From Shewanella salipaludis (GTDB lineage Bacteria; Pseudomonadota; Gammaproteobacteria; Enterobacterales; Shewanellaceae), in NCBI RefSeq assembly GCF_012911865.1, contig NZ_JAAXYH010000015.1, forward strand, positions 37,049-101,048: DNA of 64,000 nucleotides. The letters are read 5' to 3'. Made by a program: the position numbers and the translations under genes. Shown here piece by piece: positions 46,019-55,394 of the stretch (positions are counted from its first letter, which is position 1; each line of letters opens with the position of its first letter). The notes beneath the pieces are model-generated. The model saw only the letters and a list, made by a program, of their open reading frames with translations, ran no database searches and was not told where the DNA came from.

Positions 46019-46113
46019 CTCAACTCCTAGTAATGTATGCCCATTGATGTCGATAACCATGAGCATCCAATTAATATGCCAATAAATTTTTACAAACAAA
46101 AACATAGCGTTAA

Positions 46114-46851
46114 ATGAAATTCGCTTCGGGTAACGGAACCTTTGCTTCCTACTTGCTGCTGGCGGCCCTGGTTTTACTTCCGCTTGATGCCAGCGCCGCA
46201 AGCCAACGCTCCGCGGCGGAACAGCTGACGGCGGAAATAACCGGGTCACTCACGGCCGAACTGAGCCGCTGGCAGAGCCAACAGGAGATTGCCAGGCTCA
46301 GTCATAAGATCTCGATTCAACTGCCCTCGGGCACAGACACCCTGGCGCCATGCAAACAGGCCTTGGTAGTGGAAGCCGGCCAGGGGCTGCCCTTCGGCCG
46401 CCTGCAGCGTAAACTCAGCTGTACCTCCCCGGATTGGTCCCTGTATGTCAGGGCCAAGGTCAGCGTCAGCGCCTATCTGCCGGTCGTCACCCATACCTTG
46501 CTCAGGGATGAGACAGTGACCGCGGCCGATATCGAGTGGAAGATGTTGCCATTGCGGCCGGTAGATCAGGATCTGCTCACCCGGGAAGCTTATATTCTGG
46601 GACGCCAGGTAGTGCGCAGGCTGCGCAAGAACAAACCCATACGCGCCGTCTATCTCAGCGCTCCTCAGCTGGTCAACCTGGGGGATCAGGTGATGATCGA
46701 GGCCGGCAGCCAGGGCTTTCATGCCAGGATGACGGGGGTAGCCCTGGATTCGGGCAAGGAGGGTGAACCCATCAGGGTCAAGAACGTCAGTTCGGGCAAG
46801 ATCATCACTGCCTATCCCTTCGCCAAGGGCAGGGTGAAGACGCAGTTTTGA
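46114..46851 (+). CDS. flgA: P-ring assembly chaperone FlgA
   Basis: A 245-residue periplasmic chaperone for FlgI. The signal peptide is YLLLAALVLLPLDASA. The C-terminal SAF-type domain reads VTHTLLRDETVTAADIEWKMLPL and ends VRVKNVSSGKIITAYPFAKGRV in family fashion. It is divergent from flgB and heads the flgA-flgM-flgN group. Confidence 0.94.
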   Translation: MKFASGNGTFASYLLLAALVLLPLDASAASQRSAAEQLTAEITGSLTAELSRWQSQQEIARLSHKISIQLPSGTDTLAPCKQALVVEAGQGLPFGRLQRKLSCTSPDWSLYVRAKVSVSAYLPVVTHTLLRDETVTAADIEWKMLPLRPVDQDLLTREAYILGRQVVRRLRKNKPIRAVYLSAPQLVNLGDQVMIEAGSQGFHARMTGVALDSGKEGEPIRVKNVSSGKIITAYPFAKGRVKTQF

Positions 46852-46961
46852 GTCACAAAGGGTTTGGAAGAAAAATACACAGCGAAAGCCAAAAAAAATT
46901 TCAGTCCCGGCTCCATAGCGTCGCCTATAGGAGGTATTGAGCAGTTTATTGAGTGAATATC

Positions 46962-47234
46962 ATGGAAATACACAAGATCGGCAGTACCTTGAGTACTGAA
47001 ATGACGACGGGCAAGAACAAGACGAGTGTGCCGCAGCAGGAGATAAGTCATCTGCCGCCCCAGCAAGTCATCAGCCAGGACTGGCAATTGCTGGAGCAAT
47101 CACAGCGGGACTTGGGCCAGCTGGCGGATGTCGACAGCGCCAAGGTCGATGCCCTGCGCCAGGCACTGAAGGATGGCAGTTTCGACCTGGATTTAAGTGC
47201 CATAGCCGACAAGATGATCAGCCAGCATGGATAA
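46962..47234 (+). CDS. flgM: Anti-sigma-28 factor FlgM
   Basis: Holds the sigma factor LafS inactive until exported through the finished hook. The 90-residue protein has the family N-terminus MEIHKIGST and a C-terminal helical part (VDALRQALKDGSFDLDLSAIADKMI) matching the sigma-binding helices. The ATG at 46962 is preferred to a GTG three codons earlier. Its stop overlaps flgN by 8 bases. Confidence 0.92.
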   Translation: MEIHKIGSTLSTEMTTGKNKTSVPQQEISHLPPQQVISQDWQLLEQSQRDLGQLADVDSAKVDALRQALKDGSFDLDLSAIADKMISQHG

Positions 47235-47691
47235 GAGTCAGGTTAACAAACGCGAGCTGGTGCAGGGACTGATCCGCGATATTCGTCAGGATCTCGAAGG
47301 CTACAGCCAGCTGAAGAGCATGCTCAAGTATCAAAGAGAGCTGATGCAGCGCACAGACAATCAGGGACTCACGGCCCACAATGCCAGGCAAACTGCCCTG
47401 TGCAACAAGCTGGCCCTGAGAGCCAAACAGCGCAGCGATAGTCTGACAGCCTTGGGCTTCAAGGGGGATAACAGCGGCATGAAACGGCTGATTTCAGCCC
47501 TGCCGGATCACCTGAGGTCCCAGATAAAACTGCAATGGGATAATCTGCAGCTATCGGTGAAAGACTGTCAGCAAGCCAACGAGGTCAACGGCCGTTTGCT
47601 GGTCATGCAGCAGGAAACCCTCAATCATCTGCTCTACCCGGACAGCCAGCATCAGCAGATAGATTATGGCGCGTCACATCCTAATCGTTGA
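47227..47691 (+). CDS. flgN: Flagellar export chaperone FlgN
   Basis: A 154-residue helical protein, chaperone for FlgK and FlgL. The helices QGLIRDIRQDLEGYSQLKSMLKYQRELMQR and DCQQANEVNGRLLVMQQETLNHLLYP fit the FlgN fold, including the C-terminal N-G-R-L-L segment common in FlgN proteins. Position after flgM supports the call. It is convergent with fliJ 11 bases away. Confidence 0.9.
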   Translation: MDKSQVNKRELVQGLIRDIRQDLEGYSQLKSMLKYQRELMQRTDNQGLTAHNARQTALCNKLALRAKQRSDSLTALGFKGDNSGMKRLISALPDHLRSQIKLQWDNLQLSVKDCQQANEVNGRLLVMQQETLNHLLYPDSQHQQIDYGASHPNR

Positions 47692-47702
47692 CGACAGGCG
47701 CA

Positions 47703-48122
47703 TCACACCTTAGTCCTGGCGTAGAAGCCCGCCATATCGTCCACCGCCGCCTGTTCCCGGCGCGCCAAACGCTCGAGCTCGGCCGCCAGGGTTTGGCCCT
47801 GCAACCATTTCAACCCCTGTTGCCGTCCCAATTGCTTGCGCCAGAGCCCCTCCATGCGCAGCTGCTCCTGTTGTAACAATGCCTGTTGTTGGTTCAGTTT
47901 GGCCTTCATGGGTTCCAGCGTCTGGGCCATCTGGCTGGCGTTTTGCCACAGCATGGCATTGCCACCAAATGACTGGCCTGTGTAATCGACGATAAGCTGG
48001 CTGAGGGCCTGGTGCTGCTGGCGGTTTTGTTGCAGACGCCGGGTGAACTCGTCACGCTGCCGCCCAAGTTGAGCCAGCTTCTTCTCTTCCTGCTGACATA
48101 GCCTAGACAGCTGTCGGCGCAT
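47703..48122 (-). CDS. fliJ: Flagellar export protein FliJ
   Basis: A 139-residue coiled-coil protein, rich in Gln, Arg and Glu (RQRDEFTRRLQQNRQQHQAL, LNQQQALLQQEQLRMEGL), which forms the central stalk of the export ATPase. Assigned by coiled-coil form and by position directly after fliI, whose 3' end it overlaps by 20 bases. Confidence 0.9.
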   Translation of the reverse strand: MRRQLSRLCQQEEKKLAQLGRQRDEFTRRLQQNRQQHQALSQLIVDYTGQSFGGNAMLWQNASQMAQTLEPMKAKLNQQQALLQQEQLRMEGLWRKQLGRQQGLKWLQGQTLAAELERLARREQAAVDDMAGFYARTKV

Positions 48123-49437
48123 AGCCCATCACTTCCATCAATTGTTGCAGCTGTTGCAGACTCTGTTCCCTGGTGATCTTATCCTGGGTGCCCTGACGCA
48201 AAAATTTGGCCATCTCGGGATAGGCCTGCACCGCCAAGTCCATCTCAGGGTCCTGCCCCGCCTGGTAACCGCCCAGGGGCAAGAGCTCCCTGACTTCGTT
48301 ATAACGGCTCAGCAGATGCCTCAGTATCTGGCTCTGCTCCAACTGGCCGGCATCGGCTATCTGGGTCGCCAGCCGGCTCACAGAGGCATTGACGTCTATG
48401 GCGGGAAAATGCCCCCGCTCCGCCAGGCTGCGGCTCAGCACTATGTGGCCGTCCAGTATGGCCCTGGCCGAATCTGCGACGGGATCCTGTTGATCATCCC
48501 CCTCGGTCAATACGGTATAGAAGGCGGTCAGGGTGCCCAGAGGATGCCGGCCATTGCCGGCCATCTCCACCAGTCTTGGCAACTGGGCGAAGGCGGAGGG
48601 CGGATAGCCCTTGGTCGCCGGCGGCTCACCCAGGCTCAGGGCTATCTCACGTTGCGCCTGGGCGAAACGGGTCAGGGAGTCCACCAGCAGCAAGACCTGC
48701 TTGCCCTGATCCCTGAAGCCGCAGGCGATAGCATGACATAGACGCATGGCCCGCAGGCGCATCAAGGGTGTGGTGTCGGCGGGGGCTGCGATCACCACGG
48801 CCCGGCGCCGGCCTTCCTCACCCAGGGTCTCTTCGATAAATTCCCTGACCTCGCGGCCCCGCTCGCCTATCAGCCCCACCACCACCACATCTGCCTCGGT
48901 GAAGCGGGTCATCATGCCGAGCAAGACGCTCTTGCCGACCCCAGAACCGGCAAACAGCCCCAACCTCTGACCGCGGCCTATGGGCAGCAGGCCGTTGATC
49001 GCCCTGATGCCGACATCGAGCGCCTGTTTGATGGGTTGCCGCAGCAGGGGGTTATAACTGGTATCTGCCTGGGGCACGCTGGACACCCGGGTCAGCTCGC
49101 CCAAGTTATCCAATGGCTGCCCCAGACCATCGAGCACACGCCCGAGCAGACCATCGCCCAGGGTCAGTGTCTGTTGCTCAAGAATAGGCAAGACCCTGGC
49201 CCCTGGCATCAGTCCCTGGGTGGGCTCTATTGGCATGAGGCAGAGTACGTCTTTATGGAAGCCAACGACTTCGGCCTCGATGAGCCGGCCATTTCGTCCC
49301 TCTATCTGGCAACGGTCCCCCATGCCCAGCTGGCAGCCAACGGCCTCCAGCAGCAGGCCGTTGACCCGGGTCAGGCGGCCATAGACCCGGGCCACAGGGA
49401 CCTTGGGCCAGTCGAACTGCGGCGCCTCAGGATTCAA
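48103..49437 (-). CDS. fliI: Flagellum-specific export ATPase FliI
   Basis: Hydrolyses ATP to help load export substrates. The 444-residue F1-like ATPase has Walker A GSGVGKS (164-170), LIGERGREVREFIEE, Walker B region LLLVDSLTRFAQAQREIALSLGEPPATKGYPPS, and DDQQDPVADSARAILDGHIVLSR, all diagnostic. The start is TTG within the fliH 3' end (11-base overlap), with a GAGGCGGA sequence upstream. Confidence 0.97.
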   Translation of the reverse strand: MNPEAPQFDWPKVPVARVYGRLTRVNGLLLEAVGCQLGMGDRCQIEGRNGRLIEAEVVGFHKDVLCLMPIEPTQGLMPGARVLPILEQQTLTLGDGLLGRVLDGLGQPLDNLGELTRVSSVPQADTSYNPLLRQPIKQALDVGIRAINGLLPIGRGQRLGLFAGSGVGKSVLLGMMTRFTEADVVVVGLIGERGREVREFIEETLGEEGRRRAVVIAAPADTTPLMRLRAMRLCHAIACGFRDQGKQVLLLVDSLTRFAQAQREIALSLGEPPATKGYPPSAFAQLPRLVEMAGNGRHPLGTLTAFYTVLTEGDDQQDPVADSARAILDGHIVLSRSLAERGHFPAIDVNASVSRLATQIADAGQLEQSQILRHLLSRYNEVRELLPLGGYQAGQDPEMDLAVQAYPEMAKFLRQGTQDKITREQSLQQLQQLMEVMGYAPTAV

Positions 49438-50137
49438 GTTCCGCCTCGTTCAGCTTGGCTGCCACCTGCTGCATGCAGGCATCGAGCCGGGTTTCGACCG
49501 AAGCATCGGCATCGGACTTGTCGCTGACGATGCGGCAACTGCCGGCAGAAATGGCGGCATCGGCCACCAGGTTCCAGCCGCGTATCTTATCTTCCGCCAA
49601 CTCCTTGAGCTTGAGCACTGCGGTCGGCTCCAGGTGGATCTTGATGTCCGCCTGATCGTCGGGCAAGGCGCTCAGGGTCTCTTCGACCAACTTGAGGATC
49701 TGCTGCGGCTGCAGGGTCAGCTCGCAACGTATGACCTGCTGCGACACCCGCCGCACCAGATCCAGGATCAGCGTCTGTTGTTCCTGTACCTGCCGACTAT
49801 GTCCTTCTTCGAGCAACTCTTTGAGGGCCCCCAGCGGTACTATCATCTCGTTGAGCTGTGCATCTATGCTGCTCCTGCCCGCCTGCTGGCCTTCGAGTTT
49901 CCCTTGATGGAAGCCGGCGGCATGCCCGGCGGCCCTGCCCTCCTGGGCACCTGCCTCATAGCCGGCGCTCCGCCCCTCTTGCACTCCTTCGTCATATCCC
50001 TGATCGAAGGCCTGCTGGTAATCTTGCCAGCCGCTCTCGGCAGTCGAGCCGGGGGCGGCCTCGCTCTGCAGTGGTGGAAAACGGTAGCGACGGGCCAATT
50101 TGCCATCCAGACGCCAACGGGACGCTTTAGTATCCAT
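49427..50137 (-). CDS. fliH: Flagellar export ATPase regulator FliH
   Basis: A 236-residue stator-like partner of FliI. Residues about 50-90 show the small-residue-every-fourth pattern typical of FliH (GYDEGVQEGRSAGYEAGAQEG), followed by the dimer helix and the C-terminal FliI-binding region (IKIHLEPTAVLKLK, GSCRIVSDKSDADASVETRL). The start overlaps the fliG stop by one base. Confidence 0.95.
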   Translation of the reverse strand: MDTKASRWRLDGKLARRYRFPPLQSEAAPGSTAESGWQDYQQAFDQGYDEGVQEGRSAGYEAGAQEGRAAGHAAGFHQGKLEGQQAGRSSIDAQLNEMIVPLGALKELLEEGHSRQVQEQQTLILDLVRRVSQQVIRCELTLQPQQILKLVEETLSALPDDQADIKIHLEPTAVLKLKELAEDKIRGWNLVADAAISAGSCRIVSDKSDADASVETRLDACMQQVAAKLNEAELES

Positions 50138-51123
50138 CAGCTCACCACCTGCTCTTCAAACAGTTGCAACTCTATCTCACCTTCCTGCATCAACTGTTTC
50201 GCCAATTCCATTATGTCCTTGCGGGCCGTGTTGGCCCGGCTGACGGGCACGCTGCCCAAGGCATCGACCTGGGTCTCCACGGCCGAAGACATGCGTTTGG
50301 GCAAGGCATTGAGCAAGATGGCTTTCAGCTCGTAATCTATGCCCTTGAGTGCCAGCGCCAAGGTGTCCGACGGCACCTGACCAAACAGGCTCTGCAAGGT
50401 TTCAGACTTCTGGCGTCCGAGAATGATGAAATCGAACATATTGTCTGTCACGTCGCTGGCCAGCTGCTTGTCGTGCAGCTTGAGCATCTCCATCAGTTGT
50501 TCCCTATCGCCTTCGAAGCGATTGAGTATGTCCGCCACCTGCTTGACGCCTGCCACCTGGGTGTGGCTCTTTTCCATCGCCATCAGCATGCAGCGCTCCA
50601 CCAGTTGACGCAATTCGTCGACCACATGGCGATCCAATTCCCCCAACTGGGCGATGCGCACCAGGACTTCATCCTGGCTGACGGCGGGAAGCATCTTGAG
50701 GATCCGCGCCGCGCTCTCCGGCGGCAGGAGACCGAGCAGGACGGCCTGCAACTGGCTGTGCTCATGGGTGATTTCTCTGGCCAATAGCTGAGGTTCGACC
50801 CATTCGAGACGCTTCACCAGGGTCTTGATCTCATCGCCATAGATATTGTCTATCAGGCTCTTGGAAATTCTGTCGCCCAGGGCAATATCCAGGGTTTTCT
50901 GCAGGTAGGAACGCGATGCCCTGGCGATACCCGACTGTTCCTGATATCGCAGGAAGAACCGGCTCAGCACGGCTTCGGCTTCCTGCTGGGTGATACTGGA
51001 CAGGCGCGCCATCTTATGGCTCAGGTGCTGCACATCGTTGCGGTCCAGATGTGCCATCACCATGGCGGCGCCTTCTTCTCCCATGCTGAGCAGCAACATG
51101 GCGGCCTGGGCATAATTATCCAT
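50137..51123 (-). CDS. fliG: Flagellar motor switch protein FliG
   Basis: The C-ring protein that contacts the stator, 328 residues. MDNYAQAAMLLLSMGEEGAAMV starts the N-terminal FliF-binding domain; the middle domain has ETLQSLFGQVPSDTLALALKG preceded by MFDFIILGRQ; the C-terminus includes ALPKRMSSAVETQVDALG. I start at ATG 51123, with CCGGAG upstream and alignment to the usual N-terminus; a GTG 13 codons earlier, inside fliF, is the alternative. Confidence 0.95.
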   Translation of the reverse strand: MDNYAQAAMLLLSMGEEGAAMVMAHLDRNDVQHLSHKMARLSSITQQEAEAVLSRFFLRYQEQSGIARASRSYLQKTLDIALGDRISKSLIDNIYGDEIKTLVKRLEWVEPQLLAREITHEHSQLQAVLLGLLPPESAARILKMLPAVSQDEVLVRIAQLGELDRHVVDELRQLVERCMLMAMEKSHTQVAGVKQVADILNRFEGDREQLMEMLKLHDKQLASDVTDNMFDFIILGRQKSETLQSLFGQVPSDTLALALKGIDYELKAILLNALPKRMSSAVETQVDALGSVPVSRANTARKDIMELAKQLMQEGEIELQLFEEQVVS

Positions 51124-51142
51124 CTTGATCTCCGGGTCCTTG

Positions 51143-52828
51143 TTATTCACCGTCTCTGTCACCTATCCAATGGGCTATCACTTCGGCGACACGCGCCGGC
51201 TCTTTATTGGCCAACAGGCTCAAATGTTCCATCTTGACCGTCAGGGGGGAACCGGGTTCGGGCAAGCCCTGACTGCCGAGCCAGTCGGCATTGGGCAGCT
51301 GACGTTCGCTGTCCTGAGCCGGCTCTGCCGCGGCTGCGGCTGCGACGGCGGCATTTTCCACCGCCAGGGCCGCCGCAACATCGACACCGGCCGCATCCGC
51401 ATGCTTTTGCGCCGTGCGGGTCAGGTGGGATACCAGGGGACGCAGCACGAAGAGGATCAATCCCAGCCCCAACAGGCCGCCTATGAGGTAGCGCAGGTAG
51501 GCCTGGTAATCTTCCGCCTGCCACCAGGGCATGGGACTGAACTCGGCCACAGTGACGGGGGCGAAATCGAAGGCGTTGATGCTGAAGCTGTCTCCCCTGG
51601 CCGCCGAGAAGCCGATCGCATCCTTCACCATGTTGCCCAGCTTAGTCAGCTGCGCCTCTTCGCCTGTCAGGCCGACGGCCGCTGTGCCGTTGACCAGCAC
51701 AGACACGGACAGATTCTCCAGTTGCATCTGCTGATAGCGAATATGACGCACCGAGCGGCCGACGTCGTATTGACGGCTCTCTTCCTGACGCAAGTTACGG
51801 CCCTTCTCGTCCTGGCTCTTGTCGTTGGTTTGCGGCGGTTGATTACTCAGGGCGCCGGGAATGCCTATGGCCGAGCCATTGTCGTTATCATCCAGGCTGG
51901 TGCGCTCCTGGGTCATCACGCCCTCGGGATCCAAGGATTCCTTGGTTTCTTCGATCTGGTTGAAGTTGACCTTGGCCGTCACCCGCACCTGAAAATTGTC
52001 CTGCCCCAGAATGGGCTCCAACATGGCGGCGGCATTGGTCATCAGGCTATGTTCCAGCTCGCGGGTGTATTGCAGCTGACGATCCCTGGCCTGGGTGATG
52101 TCCTGGTTTTCCGAAATGGCGGCGCTGAGGAAATTCCCGTTCTGATCCACCACCTTGACGTTGGTTGGCGCCATGCCGGTCACACTGCCGGCAACCAGGT
52201 TGGCTATGGCCTCGACCTGGGATTCGGTCAGGCTCGAACCTGAATAGAGTTGCAGCATCACAGAGGCGGTCGGCAATTCGGGTTGTTGACGAATGAACAG
52301 GGTGCGCTTGGGGATAGCCAGATGCACCCGGGCGGCACGCACGGCTTTCAGGGTCATTATGGTGCGTGACAGTTCCCCTTCCAGGCTATGGCGATACTTG
52401 GCCTGTTCCATGAACTGGCTGGTGCCCAGCCCAGTGTTATCCAGCTCATCCATGCCCGAGGGGACCTTGGCCTTGACGCCCCGCGCCGCCAACAACATCC
52501 TCGCCTTACCCAGTTGATCTTCGACCACCAACACCAGTCCAGTGTTGGCCTCCAACTGATAGTTGATCCCTTCGCTTTCCAACACTTCTATGACCTGGGA
52601 AGTCTCGACATTTTCCTGGCTGCCGTACAAGGGGCGGTATCCCTGGCTCGCGGTCCAGAGCATGAGCACTATCACGCTCGCCACCACGGTTGCCAGCAGG
52701 GCCAGCACCATCACCTGGCGATCGCCGCGATTGAAGCGGCGCCATGTTTGCGCCGCACCGGACAGCAGCCCTGGGCCCGAGACAGTGCCGTCGAGTTCCT
52801 GACCTGATTGAATAAGAGTAGTAGACAT
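51143..52828 (-). CDS. fliF: Flagellar MS-ring protein FliF
   Basis: The inner-membrane ring on which the motor is built, 561 residues. Helix 1 (VMVLALLATVVASVIVLMLWTA) is followed by YRPLYGSQENVETSQVIEVL and the ring-building motifs (GLGTSQFMEQAKYRHSLEGELSRTI, RVHLAIPKRTLFIRQQPE). Helix 2 is YLIGGLLGLGLILFVL near residue 440. The C-terminal LLANKEPARVAEVIAHWI is the FliG-binding tail. AAGGAGG precedes the ATG. Confidence 0.97.
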   Translation of the reverse strand: MSTTLIQSGQELDGTVSGPGLLSGAAQTWRRFNRGDRQVMVLALLATVVASVIVLMLWTASQGYRPLYGSQENVETSQVIEVLESEGINYQLEANTGLVLVVEDQLGKARMLLAARGVKAKVPSGMDELDNTGLGTSQFMEQAKYRHSLEGELSRTIMTLKAVRAARVHLAIPKRTLFIRQQPELPTASVMLQLYSGSSLTESQVEAIANLVAGSVTGMAPTNVKVVDQNGNFLSAAISENQDITQARDRQLQYTRELEHSLMTNAAAMLEPILGQDNFQVRVTAKVNFNQIEETKESLDPEGVMTQERTSLDDNDNGSAIGIPGALSNQPPQTNDKSQDEKGRNLRQEESRQYDVGRSVRHIRYQQMQLENLSVSVLVNGTAAVGLTGEEAQLTKLGNMVKDAIGFSAARGDSFSINAFDFAPVTVAEFSPMPWWQAEDYQAYLRYLIGGLLGLGLILFVLRPLVSHLTRTAQKHADAAGVDVAAALAVENAAVAAAAAAEPAQDSERQLPNADWLGSQGLPEPGSPLTVKMEHLSLLANKEPARVAEVIAHWIGDRDGE

Positions 52829-52840
52829 TCAAACGCCTCC

Positions 52841-53179
52841 TTAAACGGGCATTTTCATTACATCGTCAAAGGCTTGCACCAGGCGATTACGAATTTGGAT
52901 CATGGTCGAAAATGACAGACTGGCCTTCTGCGATGCCACCATGGCACCGACGAGATCGTCGCTCTTGCCGCTGTCGACGGCCCGCATCAGCATGGAGGAG
53001 TGGTTCTGATCTTGATTGATTTCGGCAATCTTATGCTTGATCAGCTCGGTAAAAGATCCCACCGCCATGCCGTTGTCGGCCGGATTGGTCGCTATGCTGA
53101 TCGCCCCCTTGGCTATCTCGCGATGAATACTCAGGGTATCCATCAGGGCATTCGGACTGACGCTCGTCCCATTAACCAT
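52841..53179 (-). CDS. fliE: MS-ring/rod adapter FliE
   Basis: A 112-residue junction protein between MS ring and rod. The C-terminal family signature is clear: DLVGAMVASQKASLSFSTMIQIRNRLVQAFDDVMKMPV. It heads fliEFGHIJ, 12 bases before fliF and 26 bases after lafK. Confidence 0.95.
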   Translation of the reverse strand: MVNGTSVSPNALMDTLSIHREIAKGAISIATNPADNGMAVGSFTELIKHKIAEINQDQNHSSMLMRAVDSGKSDDLVGAMVASQKASLSFSTMIQIRNRLVQAFDDVMKMPV

Positions 53180-53205
53180 ATCTATTCCTATTGTTTATCT
53201 ATGCT

Positions 53206-54531
53206 TCAAGCCGCATGACCGGCACGCTGTAATAATTGATCTACGTCTATGCCGGCATCACGCATCTGCGCCAACTTGTATCTCAGCGCCCTGGTGGTCA
53301 TCCCCAACGCGTCGGCGCTGTGGCTGCGATTACCGCTGCAACGTTTGAGTATGTCGACGATATATTGAAACTCAGCCTGACGCTTGGAGGCCTTGAGGCC
53401 CGAGGGGGCAGAGTCTGTCTCGGTCGCGACTGTATCCTTGTCGGCAGTCAGGCCCAGCTCGGCGGCCTGAATCGCCTGACCCCGGCGCAGCACCAGCGCC
53501 CGCTGGATGCAGTTTTCCAATTCCCTGACATTGCCTGGCCACTCGTGTGCCACCAGCAGTTGGCGAGCATGGTCGCTGAAATAGCTGGCATTGCCGGCAT
53601 CCTGAGTGTCGTATAAGCGCAGGAAATGCTCCGCCAGCGGCAGTATGTCGGCCTTTCTCTCCCGCAAGGGGGAGATCTTCAGCGGCAGCACGTCCAGGCG
53701 ATAGAAGAGATCTTCCCTGAAGCTGCCCTCGTCGACGGCTTGGCGCAGGTCCTTGTTGGTCGAGGCGATCACCCGGATATCCAGCGCTATGCTCTGGTGT
53801 CCACCCAGACGCTCCACCTCACGTTCCTGCAACACCCTGAGTAATTTGGCTTGCAGCAACAGCGGCATCTCCCCTATCTCATCCAGCAGCAGGGTGCCCC
53901 CATTGGCCTGTTCAAACTTGCCCGGCTTATCGCCTATGGCGCCGGTGAAGGCGCCTTTGACATGACCGAAGAGCACGGATTCCAGCATGCTTTCCGGGAT
54001 GGCCGCGCAATTGATGGCGACGAAGGCCTTATCCGCACGGGAGGAGTGACGATGAATATAATGCGCCAGCGGCTCCTTGCCTGTGCCGCTCTCGCCGGAT
54101 AACAACACGCTCGCCTCCGTGGCGGCGGCGCGGTGTGCCAGCATCAGGAGTTGCCGGCTGACGGCGGCGGCGACAACCAAACTGGTGTCGGGTTGCTCCA
54201 ACCTATGCAGCCTGTGGATCAAGGCCAGCAACTGCTCGGCGGCCACGGGGATCAACAGATAGTCCTGCACCCCGGCCCGCATGGCGGCGGCGGCCAATTC
54301 ACTCTGCTCAGGCGCCAACAGGGCCACCTGATTCTGTCCCGGATGCCGGGCCAGCCGCTCGGCGACATCGCTCGACCGGCAGTCAGACAGGGCGACCAGA
54401 GTCAACCAGGGCAACTCCAGGGACTCATCCCAAAACCTCATGCCTGACTGCAGCAGCTCATCTGCAACCCTGGCGGGTAAGTCCAAACCTACGACCCTGA
54501 TGCTGAGATGACTCATTCCGCTTCGCCCCAT
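53206..54531 (-). CDS. lafK: Sigma-54-dependent lateral flagellar regulator LafK
   Basis: The probable master activator of the lateral system, 441 residues. An N-terminal receiver-like domain (about 8-110) lacks a clear phosphoacceptor Asp, as in FleQ/FlrA types. The AAA+ domain has Walker A GESGTGKE (about 146-153), the sigma-54-contacting GAFTGA (193-198) and GGTLLLDEIGEMP. The C-terminal Fis-type helix-turn-helix is HSADALGMTTRALRYKLAQM. ATG 54531 overlaps the motY stop; MSHLSIR at 54516 is also possible. Confidence 0.93.
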   Translation of the reverse strand: MGRSGMSHLSIRVVGLDLPARVADELLQSGMRFWDESLELPWLTLVALSDCRSSDVAERLARHPGQNQVALLAPEQSELAAAAMRAGVQDYLLIPVAAEQLLALIHRLHRLEQPDTSLVVAAAVSRQLLMLAHRAAATEASVLLSGESGTGKEPLAHYIHRHSSRADKAFVAINCAAIPESMLESVLFGHVKGAFTGAIGDKPGKFEQANGGTLLLDEIGEMPLLLQAKLLRVLQEREVERLGGHQSIALDIRVIASTNKDLRQAVDEGSFREDLFYRLDVLPLKISPLRERKADILPLAEHFLRLYDTQDAGNASYFSDHARQLLVAHEWPGNVRELENCIQRALVLRRGQAIQAAELGLTADKDTVATETDSAPSGLKASKRQAEFQYIVDILKRCSGNRSHSADALGMTTRALRYKLAQMRDAGIDVDQLLQRAGHAA

Positions 54532-55394
54532 CACTGCACTTCCTTAACCAAACGGACGCTCACCCTGCGGTTGGCCAGACGTCCTGACTCGGTGGCGTTG
54601 CTGGCCTTGGGATACCTGGCGCCATGGCTGCGCACCTGGATCTTGTCCCGGCTCACACCCAGCTCGATCAGGCGCGCCGCTATCTCATCGCTTCTCTGCT
54701 TGCTCAGCATGAGGTTAATCAGGTGATCGCCGCTGCTGTCGGTATGACCATCGACCAGCACCTGGCTCACCCCCTTATCGGCCAGCACATAGGCGCCTAC
54801 GGCACGAATGTCCTTTAAGGCCTGCTCATCCAGCTCATCCGAGCCCTGGGGGAAACGAAACTCTCGTTGACGCACATAGGAGTAAGGCTGGGGCAGTAAG
54901 TTTCGCCGACACTGACGCAGGGCATTGGCCGCGGCCTGAGTCGCCAGCGGACTGGAATCAATTTGATATAGGGGGGTTTCGGCTTGGAAGACGATTAACT
55001 GCCAGGCGTTGCCGCGCTCCAAGGCTTCGAGAAACTGTTCCGCATGCTGCGACTCGGTGGCGATATAGGCCTGCGCCGACATGGAGGTCACCAGGCCGCT
55101 GCGGGAGTCATGCCAAGCGGGAGCGACTGTCCTGGCCGTGATCCTTTTGTCATCCAGTGGCAACCAATCTGCAACCAGCCGGAATGCCAGGGGCTGACCC
55201 GGCAGGGCCAGTAATTGCAGCTGGCCAAAACCCGCGACCCTATGGCTGACTTTACAACCGAAGGCATCACCACTAAAAAGCCATTCGGCAGCATCCAGGG
55301 GCGTTTTATAATGACTAACCTCTTGAGCCGCCATCGAAGTGTTGAGTTGAAGGACACAATAAAATAAAAACACAAAACGAACAACTACAGGCAT
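54531..55394 (-). CDS. motY: MotY-like stator accessory protein of the lateral system
   Basis: A 287-residue exported protein. After a signal peptide (FVFLFYCVLQLNTSMA) an N-terminal domain of about 150 residues matches the MotY arrangement, and the OmpA-like peptidoglycan-binding domain reads VLVDGHTDSSGDHLINLMLSKQRSDEIAARL. MotY helps stator units assemble around the rotor. In Vibrio the lateral motY likewise neighbours lafK. No motX is present. Confidence 0.88.
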   Translation of the reverse strand: MPVVVRFVFLFYCVLQLNTSMAAQEVSHYKTPLDAAEWLFSGDAFGCKVSHRVAGFGQLQLLALPGQPLAFRLVADWLPLDDKRITARTVAPAWHDSRSGLVTSMSAQAYIATESQHAEQFLEALERGNAWQLIVFQAETPLYQIDSSPLATQAAANALRQCRRNLLPQPYSYVRQREFRFPQGSDELDEQALKDIRAVGAYVLADKGVSQVLVDGHTDSSGDHLINLMLSKQRSDEIAARLIELGVSRDKIQVRSHGARYPKASNATESGRLANRRVSVRLVKEVQ